A DNA stretch of 64,000 nucleotides. Origin: Candidatus Peribacteraceae bacterium. Lineage in GTDB: Bacteria > Patescibacteriota > Gracilibacteria > Peribacterales > Peribacteraceae. This document shows positions 58,650 through 64,000 of this stretch, piece after piece (the first letter of the stretch is position 1; every line of letters starts with the position of its first letter). The position numbers and the translations under genes are program-made. The notes beneath the pieces were generated by a model. That model worked only from the letters and a program-made list of their open reading frames with translations, did not search any database and was not told where the DNA came from. The DNA lies in contig JAGOTD010000004.1 in NCBI GenBank assembly GCA_018061945.1, positions 54,185 through 118,184 on the forward strand. Direction: 5' to 3'.

Positions 58650-60917
58650 TCATAGTAACGCCATTTGGCTCTCTCCATTTTTGCCTGCTTTATTGCTTCC
58701 CCCTCCCGCCAGCTTCTCAAAGAAAGCTTTCACCACCTTGCCGTAGCCTTTGGTACGCAGTCTGTCATCGATCACCTGGATATCGGCTTTGTCTGTTTTG
58801 TGACGGCAGAAGGTGCGGGTTAAGCGGAACAAGCGCTGGAGCAATCGGGCGAGTGAGTATTCGTTAAACGGATCACGGTACAATTGCGACCGCCGGCTGA
58901 ACACCGCGTGCGATGGATGATCAAATGGCAGGCAATACAAGACAAAATGATCGACCGTATTGGGTGGCAGCTCAAACGTTTCGTACGTCCATGGAGTCGT
59001 GATGAGCATTGCCGGCTTGCTCGCCGCGGTAAATTCGGCCTGCATACGACCCTGGCCACCGGAAAGTCCTTGGCACAGAAGTGTCACGCCGGCCTCTTCC
59101 ATTTTGTCGGCATACTTCACAAATAAATCTTCGATTGTTCGTTTGCTCGAGAGGAGTAAAACAGTTTTGCCGTCGGCAGTTTTGATAATATCGTCAATTG
59201 AGCGGTCTTGCGGAAAGCTGAGGGTGAGCGGGCAGCGAAGGCTTGCATCCATTTGCTCGAGCGTGTGAACCGTGCGCTTCGTATCGGTGGGAATAATCGA
59301 CTGCAAGCTTGTCGCGCTGGCAGTGGGAATGATGAGGCTGGTGGGGTACACCGTATAGAGCGTATCGGCGAGGAGTCTCGCAACGTTTTCGGGAACGGAT
59401 TTCACCGTCAGATTGCCGTCTTGGAAACATTCGATCCAGCTGATGCGACCCGCCGTCGAACCGGGAGTGAGAATTTCTTTTGCGTCTTCGAGAATGGATT
59501 TGATTTGATGCGGGAGCGTGGTCTTAAGCATTGTTTCGATGTGCGTTGTGAGTCCGTCGGCGTCTTTCGACTGCGTATCGTTATCGGTCAAATACCGCAC
59601 ATCACTTCCCGCACGCGTTTTTTCCATCCAGAGTTCGAGCAAGTCACACAATTTCATAATCGCCGTGTTGCCCTGCGCACCCGCACGGAGCGCTGCTGCC
59701 GCACATGTCCAGCCGTATGCGTGAGTGGCGCTGTCTTCGAGCATCGACGCATCGTCGATCATCATCTGCGTGTCTTTGGTAAAATGTTCGGTGCCATCGG
59801 CAATGAGTTTTAGTAATCCTTGATGATCAATCAGCATCAGTCCGTCTTTTTTGGCGAACTGGGCATTGTATTCCGGACTCTCGGTATTCGCAGCGATCTT
59901 GCCTTCCCATACCGCGTACTCGTTGCCATGTACGGGAATATCAGCTTTCACTTTCGGGTCGTACAGCGCGATTTTGACAGCGAGTGTCAGTTCGTCGGCC
60001 GTGAACGTTGTTTGTTGTAAGAATGTATCGGCAGATGGCTTATGCACAATGAGTGAAGGCGGATACAGAATCGAAACACTCTCAGGTAGTTCGATTTTTC
60101 GAAGCGCTGCTTCCAGATTTTTGACTGCGAGAATTGTGTGACCTTTGTTGTCGCTGAGCGAGCGAATAAGGGAACCGATACAGTGCGGACTTGTGGATTC
60201 CTCGAGCAATGTCACTTCGCCGATTTTCGATCGTGGAATGCTCAGTGCGGATTTTTTGGGAAATGCAAACGCTGCGGGTCGATGACGCTTGAGCCAGTCT
60301 GGAGATTTGGTGCCTGCTTTGTCGGTGAGCGCAAGAATGAGTCGCTTGTAGCCGTCTGGCGCTTTGGTAGCATGCATCTGGATTATATCGCGCTGCGACT
60401 GTGACAATTCGTTCAGCCTCTCCCAGCATTTTTCCAGCAGGGACAGTGTTGCATGGACGTCGCCCAGTGCGCGGTGCTTGGGTTCATGATTCAGTTTTAG
60501 TACCGTGCTTAAGTAGCCGAGCGAGTAGCTTAAGTGTTCCGGAAACACGATGCTTGCGAGCATGGAGGTATCGATGAGTGGCAGATGTGAGAGATCGAGC
60601 CCCTCGCCTTTGAGCATGCCGATATCGAACGGAATATTCTGCCCAACGATGATAGTGTCTGGCGTGATCATCGATTGAATAGTTGGGATGATCGACGCAA
60701 AGGTTGGTTTGTCGATCAAGTCTTCGGCGTAAATATGCGTGAGTGCTTGGACATGCGGAGGAATATCGCCCTCGAGGCTGAGTAATTGCTCATATTCTTT
60801 TATAACCTTTCCATCTGCCAGCTGTACGGCGGCAAATTCGATGACTTTATGTGTACGCGGCACGAAGCCTGTTGTTTCGGTATCGAGGATGAGAAGGGGA
60901 AGGTGAGGGAGATTCAT
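58650..60917 (-). CDS. DEDDh 3'-5' exonuclease fused to a degenerate DinG-like helicase
   Basis: 755 aa from the ATG at 60917, 6 bp after a TATCCT box. Residues 1-170 are a DnaQ/PolC-epsilon-type exonuclease with ILDTETTGF (Asp, Glu), GQNIPFDIGML and HRALGDVHAT (His, Asp), so this half looks active. The remainder aligns in outline with DinG/YoaA helicases: VLLLSSKRTIEDLFVKYA, an ITTPWTYETFELPPNTVDHF strand, LPFDHPSHAVF and LLQRLFRLTRTF where family members have QGxGRLIRS. No Walker A (GxGKT) is found, and the DEAH box is replaced by MIDDASML. ATP-driven unwinding is therefore unlikely. The fusion resembles the Gram-positive DinG exonuclease. Confidence 0.82.
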   Translation of the reverse strand: MNLPHLPLLILDTETTGFVPRTHKVIEFAAVQLADGKVIKEYEQLLSLEGDIPPHVQALTHIYAEDLIDKPTFASIIPTIQSMITPDTIIVGQNIPFDIGMLKGEGLDLSHLPLIDTSMLASIVFPEHLSYSLGYLSTVLKLNHEPKHRALGDVHATLSLLEKCWERLNELSQSQRDIIQMHATKAPDGYKRLILALTDKAGTKSPDWLKRHRPAAFAFPKKSALSIPRSKIGEVTLLEESTSPHCIGSLIRSLSDNKGHTILAVKNLEAALRKIELPESVSILYPPSLIVHKPSADTFLQQTTFTADELTLAVKIALYDPKVKADIPVHGNEYAVWEGKIAANTESPEYNAQFAKKDGLMLIDHQGLLKLIADGTEHFTKDTQMMIDDASMLEDSATHAYGWTCAAAALRAGAQGNTAIMKLCDLLELWMEKTRAGSDVRYLTDNDTQSKDADGLTTHIETMLKTTLPHQIKSILEDAKEILTPGSTAGRISWIECFQDGNLTVKSVPENVARLLADTLYTVYPTSLIIPTASATSLQSIIPTDTKRTVHTLEQMDASLRCPLTLSFPQDRSIDDIIKTADGKTVLLLSSKRTIEDLFVKYADKMEEAGVTLLCQGLSGGQGRMQAEFTAASKPAMLITTPWTYETFELPPNTVDHFVLYCLPFDHPSHAVFSRRSQLYRDPFNEYSLARLLQRLFRLTRTFCRHKTDKADIQVIDDRLRTKGYGKVVKAFFEKLAGGGSNKAGKNGESQMALL

Positions 60918-60923
60918 GCGCAG

Positions 60924-60929
60924 AGGATA
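60924..60929 (-). promoter_or_regulatory. -10 box of the exonuclease-helicase gene
   Basis: TATCCT on the minus strand, 6 bp before the ATG at 60917; this decides the start over the upstream ATG at 60950, which lies inside the promoter. Confidence 0.55.
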
Positions 60930-61083
60930 GCGGAAAAATGCAATTGGCACAGCGAAAAAGTTGCATTGTATGTATAGAATGCTTTACTGGCGCGTCGCAG
61001 AAGCTTTTTTGCGATTTTGTTCTTTGTCATTTCATGACCCCCTTTCTTCCTCGAGTGCCTTGGCATTGGATGAAGAAAGGGCA

Positions 61084-61452
61084 ATGGAGCTCGATCTTCA
61101 CCAGGTTTCAACAATGAGGACTCACAACGTGGCCACACCCAGCAAGAAGGACAAGCGGAAGCCTTTGGACAACTTTTGCCCGCTTGAGGCAAAAAGCAAT
61201 CGCGTGGCCGCCATGCTGCTGCCCCTCGGATTGCAAGGAAAGGCGCACAATGGAACCATTGTCGTGCCTTGGGGAACGAATGAAGTCACTTTCGGCCTCA
61301 CGGACACTCTTGCTGGCCTTGGCCATGATCAACACCTCAGCGTGATGCTTTGGGGGCATCTGCTTGAGAATGTTGCCCCGGTCAGGAGTCAGATCGAGAA
61401 GGCTATTAGTAACCTGGCTAGACGGGCCTCTTCTCAAGAAGCTGCTGCCTGA
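61084..61452 (+). CDS. Hypothetical protein
   Basis: I recognise no family. From the ATG at 61084 (AAAGG 4 bp upstream) it is 122 aa; the frame is open to 60961, and an ATG at 61114 is also possible. The N-terminus is basic (HNVATPSKKDKRKPLDNFCP), and the rest is mixed alpha/beta with VVPWGTNEVTFGLTDTLAG. No signal peptide or membrane helix follows from the preferred start. It is followed by its own hairpin terminator, which supports it being a real transcribed gene. Confidence 0.55.
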   Translation: MELDLHQVSTMRTHNVATPSKKDKRKPLDNFCPLEAKSNRVAAMLLPLGLQGKAHNGTIVVPWGTNEVTFGLTDTLAGLGHDQHLSVMLWGHLLENVAPVRSQIEKAISNLARRASSQEAAA

Positions 61453-61481
61453 TAAATCATGTCATGGAAGACAAAGAACTA

Positions 61482-61517
61482 GCCGCCTCACCCATTTGGG
61501 TTGGGGCGGCAGTTTTC
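61482..61517 (+). terminator. Terminator of the hypothetical gene
   Basis: GCCGCC...CACCC pairs with GGGTT...GGGCGGC around an ATTT loop, followed by AGTTTTCG on the plus strand. Confidence 0.7.
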
Positions 61518-61524
61518 GTAACAT

Positions 61525-61552
61525 AAAAAAGAGGCGCATGTGTGCGCCTCTT
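61525..61552 (-). terminator. nusA: Intrinsic terminator of nusA
   Basis: Perfect 10-bp stem AAGAGGCGCA / TGCGCCTCTT with a 4-base loop; on the minus strand it is followed by a run of six T (plus-strand A-run 61525-61530). Confidence 0.85.
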
Positions 61553-61562
61553 GGCTCTTGAT

Positions 61563-61592
61563 GGTAACCGGCGGTTTAAACCGCCGGTTACC
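61563..61592. repeat. 30-bp perfect palindrome between nusA and its terminator
   Basis: GGTAACCGGCGGTTT followed by its exact reverse complement. Purpose unknown; it could extend the nusA 3' structure or bind a dimeric protein. Confidence 0.85.
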
Positions 61593-61605
61593 GCTGAAAA
61601 TTTCT

Positions 61606-62871
61606 TTACGCCGCTGGAGCCTCTTCGCTTTCGGTTTTCAGCTCACTTGGCTCTGGGATTTTCACAAGCTCCACTTCCGGAGCTGCCACTGCTTCTGCAG
61701 CTTTCTCGGCAATAGCCACGTCGGCTGGAGCGGAGTTGGCGCCTTCTAGGATATTGACCTGCACTTCTTCGCCGCGCAGTTCGGCGAGCTTAGCTTTAAA
61801 TGCTGGCAGTTCTTCGTAGTTGTACATGTCGAGCTCGAAGCCGGTTAGCTGTGTTGCGAGGCGAATGTTCTGGCCTTTTTTGCCAATGGCCATTGGGCGC
61901 TGGGCTTCTTCCACGAACACCGCTGCGCGCTTTTTGATCATGCGTTCCTGTGTATCGAAATGTTCCTGACCATTCACGATGATTACCGCCGAAATAGAGG
62001 CTGGCTGGAGGGCGGTGGAAATCAGTTTGATAGCGTCGTCCGACCATTCGATCATATCGACTCTTTCGCCGTTGATTTCTTCCATCACCGACTGAATGCG
62101 CACGCCCTTTTGTCCGACACAGGCGCCGATTGGGTCGATGCGTGGATCAGAACTTTTCACTGCTACTTTGCTGCGCATACCGGCATCGCGGGCGATGGCC
62201 ATAATTTTTACATCACCGTTACGGATTTCGGGGATTTCGAGTTCGAGCAGCTTGCGGACGAGGTTACTGTGTGTGCGGGAAATACGCAGCTGCGGGCCCT
62301 TGGTTGTCATTTCTACTTTGTCCAAGTACACGCGGATGCGCTTGCCGGTGTAGTAGTGTTCGCCGGGGATTTGCTCCTTCCATGGTAACGACACAGTCAT
62401 ACCTTCGATTTCCAGTGTGACCCAGTTCGGTTCTACTTTTGTCACGCTTGCGGTGAGCAATTCGTTCTCGCGGTCTTTAAACATTTCGAACAAACTCTGC
62501 TTTTCGGATTCCTGCAATTTCTGGATGATCACTTGCTTCGCAGCTTGTGCAGCGATGCGGCCGTATTCGATTGGAGTCACGTCGATTTCGATTTCGTCGC
62601 CTTCCTCGACATCGGGCTTAATGCGCTGTGCATCCTTTACGCTGATTTCGAAGTTTTCGTTCATGACATCTTCTACTACTTCTTTGATGAGCAAAATGCT
62701 TGGCATGTCCTGATCCTCGCGCAATACCACGCGAATTTCCTGTTCTTTGTTTCCGTAGTCTTTGCGGTAGGCGGTTGCGATTGCCTGACGAACGGCTTCC
62801 AGAACATCTTCTGGCTTCACGTTCTTTTCCGAACAAATCTGGTTAATGGCTGCGATAAATGATGCGCGCAT
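61606..62871 (-). CDS. nusA: Transcription termination/antitermination protein NusA
   Basis: NusA binds RNA polymerase and nascent RNA and tunes pausing, termination and antitermination. The 421-aa protein has the N-terminal polymerase-binding domain (FIAAINQICSEKNVKPEDVL), an S1 domain (about 135-205), and two KH domains with DPIGACVGQKGVRIQSVMEEINGER and AIGKKGQNIRLATQLTG. After the KH domains there is only an acidic Ala/Glu/Pro-rich tail (about 370-421) and no AR repeats, as in many non-proteobacterial NusA. The usual partners rimP and infB are not adjacent inside this window. Confidence 0.95.
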   Translation of the reverse strand: MRASFIAAINQICSEKNVKPEDVLEAVRQAIATAYRKDYGNKEQEIRVVLREDQDMPSILLIKEVVEDVMNENFEISVKDAQRIKPDVEEGDEIEIDVTPIEYGRIAAQAAKQVIIQKLQESEKQSLFEMFKDRENELLTASVTKVEPNWVTLEIEGMTVSLPWKEQIPGEHYYTGKRIRVYLDKVEMTTKGPQLRISRTHSNLVRKLLELEIPEIRNGDVKIMAIARDAGMRSKVAVKSSDPRIDPIGACVGQKGVRIQSVMEEINGERVDMIEWSDDAIKLISTALQPASISAVIIVNGQEHFDTQERMIKKRAAVFVEEAQRPMAIGKKGQNIRLATQLTGFELDMYNYEELPAFKAKLAELRGEEVQVNILEGANSAPADVAIAEKAAEAVAAPEVELVKIPEPSELKTESEEAPAA

Positions 62872-63300
62872 AACGGAGAGGGGTAGAGGATTTGGGCTGG
62901 GGTTAGGGTCGTCAGCCGAGAAGGTAGTGTAACAGTTTGAGAAGTTGCGAGCTACGAAAAAGCAACCATGAGTACAATACTCATGATCGAATTAGGTAGT
63001 CGATACTTGGGCGTATTGTACCTGTTTTTGAGCTGGAGGCAAGTATGTCTGATAGTAAATTGCTCAAGTCAAAGAAATACATCCGCAGCCGGGACGCAGC
63101 GTCCCGGTGACTGAAGATGTATCAATCAAACACCGCGGGCGAGGACGCCCGCTGCTGAAGATTGTAGGAATTATACTGACTTGGTGGTTCATCATTATTC
63201 CTTTGAGATTTTTTGAAATTTGCCTGCCCGCCGCAGCACGTAGGTGGGTATCTTGGAATTTGTCTCGGATTTAGAATTTTGATCTTCGTATTTTTCCCCT
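62872..63300. other. 429-bp intergenic region with nested hairpins
   Basis: Contains GGGTTAGGG-type repeats (62881-62912) and a nested hairpin at about 63077-63121 (outer stem ATACATC/GATGTAT, inner CCGGGACGC/GCGTCCCGG at 63089-63107). A GC-rich hairpin follows at 63135-63152 (GCGGGCG/CGCCCGC). A 21-codon frame at 63045-63110 with a GGAGG upstream ends inside the first hairpin and is probably not a gene. Confidence 0.6.
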
Positions 63301-63870
63301 CTAGTCCCTCTTCCCATACGCCTTTTCCACAAACGGCTTAATCGTTTCCATTTGATTGTGCCGAAATGCAGCGTCGACTTTGTCCAAATAATGTTTGATG
63401 TCGGTGGCCCACACAGCGGATGGAAAGACAGCGCGCAGCTGGCTATCGGCGTTGCCGTAGCGAATGCCGATCGACTTGGCGCCAGTTACGTAATCAATCC
63501 ACGACAATCGCTTGTTCCAGCTTTCTTGGTACTGCGGCCATTTGATAGTGAGCAGCGATTTCATTTTGAAACGTCCGGCATCCTGCATCAAAATCCGTTC
63601 GGTCGTGATGCGAAAGCGGGCCTTCTTCCAGAGCTTGTGTTTCCAAAAAGCGTTGAATATCATCGGAAGAATAAGCGGAATAACAATCGAAAAAATATTG
63701 AGAGAAATTGATTGTGTAAAGAGCAGAATATTGATGCCGGCAGCAATCACAACACCGATAATGAAGCCATCGAATAAGCCGGACACAATATCTGCAACGA
63801 GCGCAGATTTTGATGGGCCAATGCTGGCCAGCAGCCGTTCTTGGTCGTGTAGATGCGAATGTTCGGACAT
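63301..63870 (-). CDS. PH-domain-like membrane protein
   Basis: 189 aa: a His-containing hydrophilic start, two adjacent membrane helices (LFDGFIIGVVIAAGINILLF and LNIFSIVIPLILPMIFNAFW), then a domain with RFRITTERILMQDAGRFKMKS and GIRYGNADSQLRAVFP that resembles bacterial PH (YdbS/YdbT-like) domains by its ITTERIL and late hydrophobic strands. Function unknown; such proteins are thought to scaffold membrane processes. A TACCAT box lies 9 bp before the ATG. Confidence 0.65.
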   Translation of the reverse strand: MSEHSHLHDQERLLASIGPSKSALVADIVSGLFDGFIIGVVIAAGINILLFTQSISLNIFSIVIPLILPMIFNAFWKHKLWKKARFRITTERILMQDAGRFKMKSLLTIKWPQYQESWNKRLSWIDYVTGAKSIGIRYGNADSQLRAVFPSAVWATDIKHYLDKVDAAFRHNQMETIKPFVEKAYGKRD

Positions 63871-63922
63871 ACGAGAAATATGGTAGAGGTGAGAGAGGGG
63901 GAATGCAAAGTGTAGCCGTACT

Positions 63923-64000
63923 ACGAATTACGAATTACGAATTACGAATTACGAATTACGAATTACGAATTACGAATTACGAATTACGAATTACGAATTA
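63923..64000. repeat. Perfect tandem heptamer array (ACGAATT) running to the window edge
   Basis: About 11 uninterrupted copies of ACGAATT; the array continues beyond the window. It is the cleanest array of the repeat family found at seven other places here. Confidence 0.95.

Noticed and set aside
63045..63110. 21-codon frame with a good GGAGG upstream
   Set aside because: It ends inside a strong hairpin that supplies its last codons, and has no recognisable product. It could be a leader peptide, but support is too weak.
63923..64000. Possible CRISPR array at the window end
   Set aside because: The unit is a 7-bp heptamer without spacers, so it is a simple tandem repeat. No cas genes or spaced repeats were seen anywhere in the window.

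Overview
The window looks like a chromosome segment of a Candidate Phyla Radiation (Patescibacteria) bacterium, most like the Peregrinibacteria/Peribacteria. That placement is an inference. It rests on very large secreted proteins with poly-Ser and Thr/Gly linkers, a Gram-positive-like type IV pilus locus, genes that mostly lack Shine-Dalgarno sequences and have a -10 box just upstream of the start codon, and scattered pyrimidine and purine genes in place of one biosynthetic operon. The standard genetic code fits every gene.

Layout. 1-1118: truncated sugar-nucleotide transferase with a gene remnant upstream. 1279-8922: secreted subtilisin-like protease with about 14 DUF11 repeats. 9055-13348 (minus strand): ComEC-like metallo-beta-lactamase, sortase-signal FN3 protein, small unknown protein, polysaccharide flippase. 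13493-18746: pyrB, a REP-associated (RAYT) transposase among palindromes, DoxX, pyrD, pyrC, HAD phosphatase. 18862-25644: RNase J, a PP2C-like membrane protein, a nucleotidyltransferase, a membrane protein and the prepilin peptidase. 26253-31942: glycosyltransferase, smpB, recR, M20 peptidase, a YkgJ-like protein and purH. 32204-55542: a 23-kb type IV pilus cluster in one direction: response regulator, pilB, pilC, two giant GspH-type pseudopilins (about 3490 and 1000 aa), PilV-, PilX- and PilW-like minor pilins, two tandem major-type pilins and a sensor histidine kinase. 55607-63870: DUF1003 protein, RNase P RNA (minus strand), tRNA-Thr, a WbaP-like sugar transferase, an exonuclease with a degenerate DinG-type helicase, nusA and a PH-like membrane protein.

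How the parts work together. PilB, PilC and PilD plus the minor pilins would build a pilus. Its GspH-type minor pilins carry beta-propeller and FN3 exodomains of adhesin size, so they probably form the tip or surface-binding module. The response regulator and histidine kinase bracket the cluster and may control it. The flippase, glycosyltransferase, sugar transferase and nucleotidyltransferase suggest a surface polysaccharide. pyrB, pyrC and pyrD give three steps of UMP synthesis and purH the last two of IMP synthesis.

The most unusual material is between genes: several families of degenerate short tandem repeats, often laid out as inverted arms; a 76-79-bp stem-bounded element in three copies with a compensatory base change; composite repeats of 100-150 bp; and one heptamer repeat that sits in frame inside pyrC.
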